A stretch of 47,899 nt of DNA from an uncultured Bacteroidales bacterium (lineage in GTDB: Bacteria; Bacteroidota; Bacteroidia; Bacteroidales; Bacteroidaceae). The notes under the pieces are model-generated. The model was not told the DNA's origin and ran no database searches. It saw only the letters and a program-made list of their open reading frames with translations. The translations under genes and the position numbers were made by a program. Where the stretch lies: NCBI GenBank assembly GCA_902801425.1, contig CADCIQ010000053.1, forward strand, positions 1 to 47,899, read 5' to 3'. Shown here in pieces: positions 7,578 through 15,700 of the stretch; positions within the stretch are counted from its first letter, which is position 1; each line of letters starts with the position of its first letter.

Positions 7578-7985
7578 TTAATATGTAATAATCGCCTCAA
7601 GCTCCTTTGCCTGCTCTATCATCTTCTCTATCTCAGGGAGACCAGGCACGCGGTTCACGAGGTTCTTCTTGGCATTAACCTCCTCCATCTTTGCCAGCAG
7701 ATTAGCAGGAACACGATGCTTCAGTTCCTTGACGGTATCAACGCCAGCAGCCTCAAGCAACTCAGAGAACTGACCAGCAACACCATTAATACGCATAAGG
7801 TCAGCGTGGTTAGTCCACTTCAGGATGAAACCACCAGCAATACCAGTAGCCTCCTCAAGTTCCTTACGTCCCTTTGGAGTTGCACACTTAGCGAGAAGCT
7901 CATCTGTTGTCTTAATACCAACAGCGTTCAGCTTTTCAGCATATACTTCACCAATACCTTCAATTTGTTCTACTTTGTAAGCCAT
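7578..7985 (-). CDS. DUF4332 helix-hairpin-helix protein
   Basis: The 135-residue protein starts MAYKVEQIEGIGEVYAEKL, the usual opening of DUF4332 proteins, and carries two helix-hairpin-helix-like repeats ('IEGIGEVYAEKLNAVGIKT' and 'INGVAGQFSELLEAAGVDT'). This fold usually contacts DNA or RNA without sequence specificity, but no function is established for the family. It is soluble, with no signal peptide. A -7 box lies 52 nt upstream, so it is probably transcribed alone. It converges with mlaF across a repeat-filled gap. Confidence 0.85.
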   Translation of the reverse strand: MAYKVEQIEGIGEVYAEKLNAVGIKTTDELLAKCATPKGRKELEEATGIAGGFILKWTNHADLMRINGVAGQFSELLEAAGVDTVKELKHRVPANLLAKMEEVNAKKNLVNRVPGLPEIEKMIEQAKELEAIITY

Positions 7986-8036
7986 TGTTTAATAGTTTTT
8001 AGGTTTTAAATTAGTTTGTACTAAAATTCACAGCTA

Positions 8037-8044
8037 CAAATATA
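8037..8044 (-). promoter_or_regulatory. -7 box TATATTTG for the DUF4332 gene
   Basis: The minus strand reads TATATTTG, matching TAnnTTTG, giving a leader of about 45 nt. The TTTG box at the ideal distance is not clear. Confidence 0.45.
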
Positions 8045-8208
8045 ATACTCCTTTACGACAAAAAAGAAGAATTGAACAATTTTATGAAAGAAATAGCAAA
8101 AAAACTTTGATTTTGTAAACTCAGAGTTTGCATTTTTACACAGAATTAGAGAAATTCAAAATAGTTCATAAACGTATGGCTCAGGAACAAAAATTAACGT
8201 CTTTCATA

Positions 8209-8502
8209 CGCAAAGGCGCAGAGACGCAAAGTTTTTTATGAACACGGAAATCACGGAATAAACTGATTTTCTCGCTTACGCTCGCTTAACGGAACAAAAA
8301 TTAGCGACGATGACCTGAAAATTTTATCCAGAAAATTAAATGGAAACAGATGTATCTGATTTATCTGATGGCTGGCGCGATACGTATTCCGAATGGTTCA
8401 GATAAATCAGATACATCTGTTTCCCTTTCTTTTTTGAACACGAAACTAACGAAACTTCCGTTTCTTTTGTGCTTTCCGTGTTCATATAAAAATCTTTGCG
8501 TT
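8209..8502. repeat. second copy of the nested hairpin, apparently split by another element
   Basis: Modules seen at 7312-7440 reappear here. CGCAAAGGCGCAGAGACGCA lies at 8209-8228 and GAACACGGAAA soon after. About 190 bp later come GAACACGAAACTAACGAAAC at 8436-8455, TTTCCGTGTTC and a shortened arm ending CTTTGCGTT at 8502. The DNA between the halves contains the 8342-8424 hairpin. This looks like one repeat inserted into another. The gap 7986-8508 shows no gene. Confidence 0.65.
8342..8424. repeat. large hairpin element, copy 2, perfect 27-bp arms
   Basis: Arms 8342-8368 and 8398-8424 are perfect 27-bp inverted copies around a 29-nt loop that begins TGGCTGGCGCG. Arm content (GGAAACAG..TATCTGATTTATCTGA) and loop resemble the element at 4372-4463, so the two are members of one family. 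Confidence 0.8.
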
Positions 8503-8508
8503 AAAAAT

Positions 8509-9285
8509 TCACTTCCACCTCCTCAACTGATCTTTTCTGAAAGTGAAGTTGTCAATTTTTATTACATCTGCGTCTGGGTCAAGTTTGAACCAAGGTGTGT
8601 TTCCTGAAACATCGTTATTCTTCACGATATGCAATTCACAAGCGGGGGTGAAGCCTTGCATCACCTGAAAGTAAATATCACCCTTGGCATCCTTAGCCAC
8701 CTCGCTAACCATAACCACATGACCGAGCTTATTCCCTCTGGCTGGATAGATAAGCACATCACCAGGACGAATATCACTTAACGATGACACAATCTGCATC
8801 TCGTTATACATAGAAGCCGTATTCGATATGTTATATATCTTTCTCAGATAGGCATTAAGAGCCTGACGGGATGCACCACCTGTGTATTTGTGATCCTTGC
8901 CACCCACATCATGAAAGTGAATCTTGTCGTACTGCTTCTGACGAAAGAAATACTCCGCACGCAGATGCATGCACACATCGGCACATTGTTCCACAGGACT
9001 AAGCAACGGGAAATCTATCACACAATATTTATAATAGCTCATCCCTGCATCCTCTCCCTTGTAGTTCTTTATCTCTGCAATTCTCTTCTTTCTTGGAAGA
9101 GAGCATAGGAATTTATAGAAAGAATCATCCTCGTATTGGATAATATATTGATAATCAGCATTAACCGCCACACTATCAGGCTGCACATCATTAGCATTTC
9201 CCTTATTCTCAGCCTTACAAGAAGACAAGCCGAAACAAAGGGAAACAGCAAGAACAAGCCCTATTGACAATTTACCGATTCTCAT
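8509..9285 (-). CDS. DUF4846 lipoprotein
   Basis: The 258-residue protein begins with a lipoprotein signal peptide ending at a lipobox (GLSSC, Cys23). The mature part matches the DUF4846 pattern: EQCADVCMHLRAEYFF in the middle, then 'IRPGDVLIYP', a GHVVMVSEV segment and FTPACELHIVKN followed by 'TPWFKL' near the C-terminus. The function of the family is not established. The GDV...GHVVMV arrangement resembles cysteine/histidine peptidase-like folds, but no catalytic set was identified. Its start overlaps the stop of the PfkB-family kinase gene by four bases, so both are made from one transcript. Confidence 0.8.
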   Translation of the reverse strand: MRIGKLSIGLVLAVSLCFGLSSCKAENKGNANDVQPDSVAVNADYQYIIQYEDDSFYKFLCSLPRKKRIAEIKNYKGEDAGMSYYKYCVIDFPLLSPVEQCADVCMHLRAEYFFRQKQYDKIHFHDVGGKDHKYTGGASRQALNAYLRKIYNISNTASMYNEMQIVSSLSDIRPGDVLIYPARGNKLGHVVMVSEVAKDAKGDIYFQVMQGFTPACELHIVKNNDVSGNTPWFKLDPDADVIKIDNFTFRKDQLRRWK

Positions 9286-10211
9286 GATATGCGAAAATCC
9301 TTATCTACATAGTTGTTAAACGACTGGCACACAGCACTTGAGAAACGCTGTCCGAAGGCGATAAGCGATTGCCATGCCTCTACAGGCATCTTTTCAAACG
9401 CAGGTTCTTTACCCTCCCCATATGCTTTGTAAACACCATACACAAAGCCGGCATTAAAGTTATCACCAGCCCCGATTGTACTCACGGTCTTAACAGGAGC
9501 CGTAGGGAACTCAGCACGAACCGTAGGAGTGAAAAGCTCTACTGGCTTACCTCCGTTAGTGCATATAAAGCAAGGACAATGTGTCTTGATGTATCTCTCA
9601 TAAACTTCAGCAGCAGTAATAGGCGACTCTGGCGAAGCATACAGATACTGGAAATCCTCAAGCGAACCTCTTACCACCGATGACATCTTCATATTCTCGA
9701 TAATAGCAGGGAGAATGACTGGTATATCATTAATGTGGGAAGCACGGAAGTTTATATCATAATAAATAAAAGCACCAACCTTATGAGCATCTTCAAGGAA
9801 AGCCTTTACAAGAGGACGCAACACAGGATTAACAGCGAAGAAAGAGCCGAAAATCACGATGTCACCTTTCTTCACCTCTGGGAAATTGTTCTCAATAGAT
9901 ACGTTGGCATGATCCTTATAGAACTGATACTGCGCATCGTTATGCTCGTCAAGGAAGGCGAGGGATATATGCGATTTGGCATTATCCCTACGGTTCACAT
10001 AATCCGTAGAAACGCCATTATCCGCAAGGAAGTTAACGATGATATCGCCAACGTGGTCATTTCCCACCTCGGTGACAAATAAAACAGAGCCGCCTAATAC
10101 CCTACCAAGAGATATAAGCGCGTTAAAAGTACTGCCACCCGGCACAGCTGCCACGGGTTGGTCGTTCTTGAATATAATATCGAGAATAGTCTCGCCGATG
10201 CCAATGATCAT
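9282..10211 (-). CDS. PfkB-family carbohydrate kinase (fructokinase-like)
   Basis: The protein phosphorylates a sugar with ATP. I start it at 10211 (MIIGIGETILDI, 309 residues). The longer frame from 10259 adds a peptide ([15 protein letters not shown]) that is only a translated intergenic repeat. Gly25-Gly26 in VPGGSTFNALISLGR is the PfkB N-terminal signature. TIGAGDNFNAGF at 245-256 is the C-terminal signature, with Asp250 as catalytic base and the GAGD anion hole. The sugar cannot be read from sequence, but fructose or a related ketose is usual for this branch. It is followed by an overlapping DUF4846 lipoprotein gene. Confidence 0.85.
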   Translation of the reverse strand: MIIGIGETILDIIFKNDQPVAAVPGGSTFNALISLGRVLGGSVLFVTEVGNDHVGDIIVNFLADNGVSTDYVNRRDNAKSHISLAFLDEHNDAQYQFYKDHANVSIENNFPEVKKGDIVIFGSFFAVNPVLRPLVKAFLEDAHKVGAFIYYDINFRASHINDIPVILPAIIENMKMSSVVRGSLEDFQYLYASPESPITAAEVYERYIKTHCPCFICTNGGKPVELFTPTVRAEFPTAPVKTVSTIGAGDNFNAGFVYGVYKAYGEGKEPAFEKMPVEAWQSLIAFGQRFSSAVCQSFNNYVDKDFRIS

Positions 10212-10470
10212 AAGCCTAACCAAGCCTTCCCAAAGGGAAGGATGTTTTATAGTATTCATCCCCTATAAAAGGGGAATTGAAAAAATTAATAATTAAATTG
10301 ACTACAAATTTAATGATAAAATCTGAGAATCCATTAATTTCTGAAGAAAATTGAGAATTATTCAGATGTTTTTTTGTTTATAAGAAAAAAAATGCTAACT
10401 TTGTAGGATAATTCACAAACAATAATACAATCAAACATCCTTCCCTTTGGGAAGGCTTGGTTAGGCTTTA
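10211..10470. repeat. inverted repeat pair flanking the pfkB-pepT divergent promoter region
   Basis: A 36-bp sequence (AACATCCTTCCCTTTGGG, then AAGGCTTGGTTAGGCTT) occurs at 10433-10468, with its exact inverted copy at 10212-10247. Each copy ends at or just before the start codon of the gene it precedes, abutting the pfkB ATG on the left and 15 nt from the pepT ATG on the right. Each also contains its own small palindrome (CCTTCCCTTTGGGAAGG). The 180 bp between them carry the pepT promoter. Confidence 0.85.
10396..10403 (+). promoter_or_regulatory. -7 box TAACTTTG for pepT
   Basis: TAACTTTG matches TAnnTTTG. A TTTG-like box in the T-rich run near 10372 lies about 20 nt upstream. The transcript would begin near 10410 and carry the right-hand copy of the inverted repeat in its leader. 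Confidence 0.55.
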
Positions 10471-10482
10471 GATTTTACTCTT

Positions 10483-11700
10483 ATGACTATTACCGAACGC
10501 TTCATTAAATATACAAAATTTGACACTCAGTCAAGTGAAGAAAGCAATACTGTTCCAAGTACAGCCAAACAACTCGTTTTCGCCCGATACCTCAGAGACG
10601 AACTCATAGCAGAAGGACTCTCTGATGTGGAAATGGACGATATGGGTTATATCTACGCCACCCTCAAAGGCAATACATCAAAGCAAGTGCCTACTATCGG
10701 CTTTATTGCTCATTATGATACTTCTCCCGATTGTTCTGGCGCAAATATCAAGGCTCAGATCGTCAAGTCGTACGATGGTAAGGTCATCACACAAGGCAGA
10801 GTTGAGGGCATGGAGCTATCTCCTGAAAAATTCCCAGAACTCTTGGATCATATAGGCGAAGACCTTATCATAACCGACGGCACTACCCTACTCGGTGCTG
10901 ACGACAAGGCTGGCATAGCCGAAATTGTTCAGGCTATGGTCTATCTGCAAGAGCATCCTGAAATAGAGCACGGTGACATCCGCGTTGCATTCAATCCCGA
11001 CGAGGAGATAGGCATGGGAGCTCATCACTTCAACGTAGAGAAGTTCGGTTGCGACTGGGCTTACACTATGGATGGAGGTGACATAGGTGAACTCGAATAC
11101 GAGAACTTCAACGCCGCCTCTGCCAAGATCAATATCACAGGCACGAGCGTTCATCCTGGATATGCCAAGGGCAAGATGCTCAACGCCGCACGTATTGCCA
11201 CGGAGTTTGCTGCCCTCGTCCCTTCTTCCGAGACTCCTGAGACAACCGAAGGCTATGAAGGATTCTTCCACCTCACAGGCATGGAGGGAAATGTAGAGAA
11301 GGCTCGGCTTTCATACATCATACGCGATCACGACCGTAAGATATTCGAGGATCGCAAGGCATTCATGTGCAAGTGTGGCGAGATCATAAACGAGCGTTAC
11401 GGTTCCACCATCTGCGAGGTTACAGTTTCCGATCAGTATTATAACATGAAGGAGAAAATTGACCCTCAGATGCACATCATCGACAATGTACTCAAGGCAA
11501 TGGAAGAGGTTGGCGTTAAGCCGAAGGTAATGCCTATACGTGGCGGTACTGATGGCGCCCAGCTCTCCTTCAAGGGTCTCCCTTGCCCTAACATCTTCGC
11601 AGGTGGCGTGAACTTCCACGGCCCTTACGAGTTCATCTCCGTGCAGGTGATGGAGAAGGCGATGGAGGTAGTGGTAAAGTTAGCGACAAGCCAAAACTAA
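10483..11700 (+). CDS. pepT: peptidase T (tripeptide aminopeptidase)
   Basis: PepT is a cytoplasmic di-zinc M20 peptidase that removes the N-terminal residue of tripeptides. The 405-residue length is standard. Visible metal-site residues are His77 and Asp79 in [12 protein letters not shown], the bridging Asp140 in LLGADDKAG, Glu174-Glu175 (catalytic base region) in [10 protein letters not shown], Asp197 in [12 protein letters not shown], and the C-terminal His in [10 protein letters not shown]. The start ATG follows TTTTACTCTT, a sequence that also precedes the next gene. It has its own promoter within the repeat-flanked intergenic region. Confidence 0.95.
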   Translation: MTITERFIKYTKFDTQSSEESNTVPSTAKQLVFARYLRDELIAEGLSDVEMDDMGYIYATLKGNTSKQVPTIGFIAHYDTSPDCSGANIKAQIVKSYDGKVITQGRVEGMELSPEKFPELLDHIGEDLIITDGTTLLGADDKAGIAEIVQAMVYLQEHPEIEHGDIRVAFNPDEEIGMGAHHFNVEKFGCDWAYTMDGGDIGELEYENFNAASAKINITGTSVHPGYAKGKMLNAARIATEFAALVPSSETPETTEGYEGFFHLTGMEGNVEKARLSYIIRDHDRKIFEDRKAFMCKCGEIINERYGSTICEVTVSDQYYNMKEKIDPQMHIIDNVLKAMEEVGVKPKVMPIRGGTDGAQLSFKGLPCPNIFAGGVNFHGPYEFISVQVMEKAMEVVVKLATSQN

Positions 11701-11702
11701 CC

Positions 11703-11902
11703 AACAGCCCCTCACCTGCCCTACGGGCATCCTCTCCCCAAGGGGCGAGGAGAAAAGTTAGTATTTCCAATCATGGGCAAAACCCTACAAGTAAAATTTT
11801 AAAATTGAAAAGTTAAAAGCAACAGCATCCCATAGCATTCAAGTGTAACTTCCCCCTCGCCCCTTGGGGAGAGGGTGCCCGCAGGGCGGGTGAGGGGCTG
11901 TT
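11703..11902. repeat. 48-bp GC-rich inverted repeat pair before the KefB-type gene
   Basis: Bases 11703-11750 and 11855-11902 are inverted copies with three differences in 48; all three would be tolerated as G-U pairs in RNA. The arm begins AACAGCCCCTCACCTGCCCT. The 104 bp between are AT-rich and show no TAnnTTTG box. The right arm ends 17 nt before the KefB-type start codon. Confidence 0.85.
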
Positions 11903-11919
11903 GTGGTCTTTTTACTCTT

Positions 11920-14166
11920 ATGTCCGAAATCCCATCATTGGTTCAGGATCTCGCTGTCATCCTCATCGTGGCTGGCATCGTGACCCTGCTTTTCAAGAAA
12001 CTGAAGCAGCCACTCGTGTTAGGATACATAGTGGCGGGCTTCCTCGTATCTCCACACATGCCACTCCTACCCCTTGCCGTGGATAAGGAGAACATACAGT
12101 CGTGGGCAGACATCGGCGTGATGTTCCTGCTCTTCACACTCGGTCTCGACTTCTCATTCAAGAAAATACTCAAAATGGGAAGTGCGCCCGTCATAGCCGC
12201 GCTAACCATCGTATTCTCCATGATGCTACTAGGCATCTGCGTTGGTAAGATGTTCTCATGGAGCCAGATAAACTGCATCTTCCTCGGAGGCATGCTCGCC
12301 ATGAGCTCTACCACCATCATCTATAAGGCATTCGACGACCTCGGCTTACGACAACAGAAATTCGCAGGTACTGTCATGAGCGTGCTCATCCTAGAAGACA
12401 TCCTCGCTATAGTCATGATGGTGATGCTAAGTGCCGTGGCAAGCGGACAATCCCCTGACGGAGGTCAGATGATAGACTCAATACTCAGCATCGCCTTCTT
12501 CCTCACCGTATGGCTCGTGGTGGGTATCTTCATCATCCCTATCTTCCTGCGCAAAGTCCGCAAGCTGATGAACTCTGAGACGCTTCTCATCGTGTCTCTC
12601 GGTCTCTGCTGCCTCATGGCTGTCATAAGCACTCAGGTGGGTTTCTCAAGCGCATTCGGAGCCTTCATCATGGGCAGCATACTTGCAGAGACCGTAGAGG
12701 CTGACAAGATAATAAAGGTAGTAGAGCCTGTAAAGAATCTCTTTGGAGCTGTGTTCTTCGTGTCTGTCGGAATGCTCGTGCAGCCACAGATCCTTATCGA
12801 CTACGCCCTGCCTATCATCGTCATCACGCTTGCCATCCTCATAGGTCAGAGCACCCTCGGCACCTTTGGCTATTTGCTCTCCGGACAGCCTCTCAGCCAG
12901 GCTCTCCGTTGTGGATTCTCCATGGCTCAGATAGGTGAGTTTGCCTTCATCATCGCCTCTCTCGGACTCTCCCTCGGCGTCATAGGCGACTTCCTCTACC
13001 CTGTCGTGGTGGCTGTATCAGTAATAACCACCTTCCTGACGCCTTACATGATACGTGGTGCCGTACCTGCCTATCAGTTCATCGAGACACGACTTCCTCG
13101 CGTTTGGGTAAGACGAATAAACCGAGCATCCATGAAAATGCCGTCATCAAACTCTACCCGAACAAACTGGCGATCTCTCCTTCGTGACATAGGTCTCAAC
13201 ACCATCGTTTACGCTATGCTCACCATAGCAGCTATTGCCTTGATGGAGAGCCTTTTCCTGCCATTCTTCAAACGTGTCATTCCAAGCGAATGGACTTCCG
13301 TGGTTTGTAGCATCCTCACCGTTCTCCTCATCTCGCCTTTCCTTCGTGCTATGATCGTGAAGAAGAACCATAGCGAGGAGTTCAAAGCGCTCTGGGTGGA
13401 GAGCCATCACAACCGCTTACCTCTCATCTTCACCATACTGGCACGAATAGTCCTCGCCATGAGCTACGTGTTCTATATCTTCAAGAGTATGACCACGTTC
13501 TCCAATGCCCTTATGCTCTGTGCCGCCCTCGTCGCCATCATCCTAATGGTGATGTCACGAACCCTGAAACGCAGTAGTATCCGCATGGAACGTATGTTCT
13601 TGCAGAACCTTCGTTCTCGTGACATAGCCGACCAGGCATCGGGCAAGCGTAAGCCTCTCTTTGAGGGGCATCTTCTCGACCACGACCTGCATATCTCAGA
13701 GGTCATAGTGCCTGACGATAGTCTCTGGGCTGGAAAGACCCTCAAGCAACTGCAACTGAACCAGCGTTTCGGCATCAACGTGAGCAGCATCCTCAGAGGC
13801 TCAAGGCGCATCAACATACCTTCTGCCAATGATGTAATCTTCCCTGGCGACCGTCTCAGCGTCATAGGCGATGACGAGCACCTCACCGTCCTCGACACTA
13901 CGCTCCATAAGGAGGTATATCCTGAAGACTACGAGATTGAACGTCGTGAGATGAAGCTTGAGCGCATAGTCATTGATAGTAAGAGCCGTTTCCTCGACAA
14001 GACACTCATGGAGAGTGGCATACGCGACAAATACAACTGCATGGTCGTGGGTCTTGAGTCTGGCGAAGAGAGTCTCAGCAACGTATCGCCATACCACACC
14101 TTCAAGCGTGGTGACATTCTCTGGATAGTAGGCGAAGAATCAAATATCGCGAATATTCTGATGTAA
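11920..14166 (+). CDS. KefB-type CPA2 cation:proton antiporter with two TrkA-C domains
   Basis: I start this at ATG 11920 (MSEIPSLVQDLAVILIVAG, 748 residues). A GTG at 11875 would add residues encoded only by a repeat. About twelve hydrophobic segments in roughly the first 390 residues match the CPA2 Na+/H+ or K+/H+ exchanger domain (FTLGLDFSFKK, AMSSTTIIYKAFDD, ILEDILAIVMM). A further hydrophobic block follows at about 430-570. The C-terminus has two RCK_C/TrkA-C-like modules, one with 'DDSLWAGKTLKQLQL' and 'VIFPGDRLSVIGDD', the other with 'FKRGDILWIVGEE'. No RCK_N nucleotide-binding domain is seen, unlike E. coli KefB. It may be co-transcribed with pepT. Confidence 0.88.
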   Translation: MSEIPSLVQDLAVILIVAGIVTLLFKKLKQPLVLGYIVAGFLVSPHMPLLPLAVDKENIQSWADIGVMFLLFTLGLDFSFKKILKMGSAPVIAALTIVFSMMLLGICVGKMFSWSQINCIFLGGMLAMSSTTIIYKAFDDLGLRQQKFAGTVMSVLILEDILAIVMMVMLSAVASGQSPDGGQMIDSILSIAFFLTVWLVVGIFIIPIFLRKVRKLMNSETLLIVSLGLCCLMAVISTQVGFSSAFGAFIMGSILAETVEADKIIKVVEPVKNLFGAVFFVSVGMLVQPQILIDYALPIIVITLAILIGQSTLGTFGYLLSGQPLSQALRCGFSMAQIGEFAFIIASLGLSLGVIGDFLYPVVVAVSVITTFLTPYMIRGAVPAYQFIETRLPRVWVRRINRASMKMPSSNSTRTNWRSLLRDIGLNTIVYAMLTIAAIALMESLFLPFFKRVIPSEWTSVVCSILTVLLISPFLRAMIVKKNHSEEFKALWVESHHNRLPLIFTILARIVLAMSYVFYIFKSMTTFSNALMLCAALVAIILMVMSRTLKRSSIRMERMFLQNLRSRDIADQASGKRKPLFEGHLLDHDLHISEVIVPDDSLWAGKTLKQLQLNQRFGINVSSILRGSRRINIPSANDVIFPGDRLSVIGDDEHLTVLDTTLHKEVYPEDYEIERREMKLERIVIDSKSRFLDKTLMESGIRDKYNCMVVGLESGEESLSNVSPYHTFKRGDILWIVGEESNIANILM

Positions 14167-14167
14167 T

Positions 14168-14235
14168 TAACGTGAGTTCGACGAACTTGTATCCTTCAAT
14201 ACAAATACGCACCTTTGGTGATGAACTGACATTAT
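14168..14235. repeat. dispersed repeat with core TAACGTGAGTTCGACGAA, copy in the antiporter 3' region
   Basis: The repeat starts two bases after the antiporter stop. It shares about 65 bp with 43941-44010, including ATCCTTCAATACAAATACGC and CACCTTTGGTG. A 20-bp piece recurs inverted at 101-120. It contains the near-palindrome GTTCGACGAAC and a short TTGTAT/ATACAA stem. Confidence 0.75.
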
Positions 14236-14360
14236 GTTACCTTTGTCTTTTACGTGATTTTACCGCTACATAGAAGACATTACTTTCCAGAAGTTGCTGA
14301 GGAGCTCCTTGCAGTCGCTTGCCTTGTAGGGAAGAAATCGAGAATCGAGTAATCATATGT

Positions 14361-14547
14361 AGTCTCAAGTCTCAGTCTCAGTTGTAAAAACGGAGTCATG
14401 TTTTTCTTATATCTCTTCTTATATATAATATATATATCATATAACTAATTAATAATAAGATAGATAGAATAAATAAGAATATATAAGAAGAGACAAGAAG
14501 CAAAAATACATGTTCATTTTTTTGAACTGAGACTTGAGACTGAGACT
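14361..14547. repeat. 187-nt hairpin with TGAGAC-type repeat arms
   Basis: The left arm AGTCTCAAGTCTCAGTCTCA (14361-14380) faces AACTGAGACTTGAGACTGAG (14525-14544). The arms are built from short TGAGAC/TTGAGAC modules in shuffled order. Between them an AT-rich stretch continues the pairing: TCTTCTTATATA near 14413 faces TATATAAGAAGAGA near 14480. Confidence 0.7.
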
Positions 14548-14805
14548 GTTCTTGTATCAGTAATAATTCTCTAAAAAGCTGAAATACAACAAAATACGAT
14601 ATTTCAGCAGTAGTGCTCCAGCTATATCAAAGTCTGGCAAGGCACAGAAATCATCAAAATTCTGTTCATACAGACGTCCAAAAACATGTATGAACCCATC
14701 GTTCCTGTGCTTTTTCCTGTTCTTTGAGCTTATGTAATTAATTCAGAATTTTTGTACCTAGATAGCTTTTGGAAGTAGATGTATGGCGAAATGGCTAATC
14801 TTTTT

Positions 14806-15015
14806 TATTACTGTCCACTAAAAATATTGTCAAGAATTAGAGATTTTGAGAATTTCTTTTTTTGAATTAATGAGAATTAGAGAAATGTCGCTTACGCTCC
14901 AGACAATCACGCTTTTCAGCCTTCTCTCATTCTCAAATTCTTGATAAAAACAGGGCTTGTTCTGCATAAATCTTTTGATATTATGCAAGATATAGTTGTT
15001 TAGCGGACAGTAATA
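14806..15015. mobile_element. MITE-like element, 210 bp, with 15-bp terminal inverted repeats
   Basis: TATTACTGTCCACTA at 14806-14820 and TAGCGGACAGTAATA at 15001-15015 are terminal inverted repeats with one mismatch. Inside, TCAAGAATTAGAG and TTTGAGAAT face ATTCTCAAATTCTTGA, giving a second stem. There is no coding capacity. The shape fits a non-autonomous transposon-derived element; the parent element was not identified. Confidence 0.55.
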
Positions 15016-15037
15016 AATCTTTTTGCAGAAAGCGGCC

Positions 15038-15090
15038 TTAAGTGATGAAAAAAAATAATCTGAGACGATTTATTATTTCACCATCACTAA
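15038..15090. repeat. hairpin with TTAAGTGATG arms
   Basis: TTAAGTGATGAAAAAAAATAAT pairs imperfectly with ATTATTTCACCATCACTAA around a short loop. TTAGTGATGG-type arms and an A/T-rich stem could serve as a terminator on either strand. Confidence 0.5.
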
Positions 15091-15111
15091 GTGAAAAATT
15101 GCTTGGAAGCG

Positions 15112-15184
15112 TCCGAGGTAAGTCCCATGTAAGTCCTATGTAACTCCCATGTAAGTCCCATTTCCTGATGGGAGGCAAAGGGGA
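15112..15184. repeat. 11-bp period array: five forward TCC units, two inverted GGA units
   Basis: TCC occurs at 15112, 15123, 15134, 15145 and 15156, exactly every 11 bp; the last four units read GTAAGTCCCAT with one or two changes. GGA then occurs at 15171 and 15182, again 11 bp apart. The same layout is found at 4263-4368 and 32118-32209. Confidence 0.75.
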
Positions 15185-15379
15185 TTGATAACAAGACAGC
15201 AAAGAATGAAGAAATACAGGTCACGCTTTTCAATCAAAGGCCACGAACGAAGAGATACTGATTCCACACATTCTCAATCTATCAACATTCCAACTTAATT
15301 ATTAACACTTATACACGTTGAATGATCATTGTATTGTATTTCAGTATATTACATGGATTTACTTTCGTTGACATTCTCC

Positions 15380-15552
15380 GTAACAACTCAGCACCCACTC
15401 GTAGTGGTATTATTTTTTACGCGAATTTCCGTAAATTAACCGCAAATTATCCGAAAATTATTGTTTTTTACTTATGAATAAAAGAATTTACGATTAAATT
15501 CACGAGCATTTACGTTCGCCGAAGGCAAAAAAAAGGGGTACAGAGTTGTTAC
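15380..15552. mobile_element. 173-bp MITE-like repeat, copy A
   Basis: The element is bounded by GTAACAACTCAG (15380-15391) and CAGAGTTGTTAC (15541-15552), inverted repeats with one mismatch. The body (GCACCCACTCGTAGTGGTAT, then CGCGAATTTCCGTAAAT, then ACGAGCATTTACGTTCG) is repeated at about 31804-31979 with roughly 90% identity judged by eye. It encodes nothing. Confidence 0.75.
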
Positions 15553-15576
15553 CAGCCTTGCAAAAAATATCTGTTT

Positions 15577-15634
15577 ATTCCGTGATTTCCGTGTTCGGAT
15601 AAAAATATTTGCGGCTCTGCGCCTTTGCGTTTTG
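15577..15634. repeat. half copy of the 7312-7440 hairpin family
   Basis: TTTCCGTGTTC, then ATAAAAATATTTGCGGCTC and TGCGCCTTTGCGTTT match the right half of the element at 7312-7440. The left half is missing. Confidence 0.65.
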
Positions 15635-15650
15635 AAAATGGAGATGCAAA

Positions 15651-15700
15651 TCATAAAGAGAGCCTACCCTAACAGAACTTAGGATAGGCTCTCTTTATGA
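15651..15700 (-). terminator. strong terminator-like hairpin after ddh
   Basis: A perfect 16-bp stem (TCATAAAGAGAGCCTA at 15651-15666 with its complement at 15685-15700) lies 35 nt beyond the ddh stop. A second short stem (CCTAA/TTAGG) is inside the loop. Confidence 0.7.

Noticed and set aside
10212-10259. N-terminal extension of the PfkB kinase ([15 protein letters not shown])
   Set aside because: It is a translation of the 36-bp inverted repeat and adjoining bases. The PfkB fold begins at MIIGIGETILDI (10211).
11875-11919. GTG start for the KefB-type antiporter
   Set aside because: The extra residues come from the GC-rich repeat, and the ATG at 11920 fits the family start and the TTTTACTCTTATG context.
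15472-15654. 60-codon minus-strand frame in the repeat-rich gap
   Set aside because: It runs across MITE-like copy A and a half hairpin repeat, has no start context and no recognisable features.
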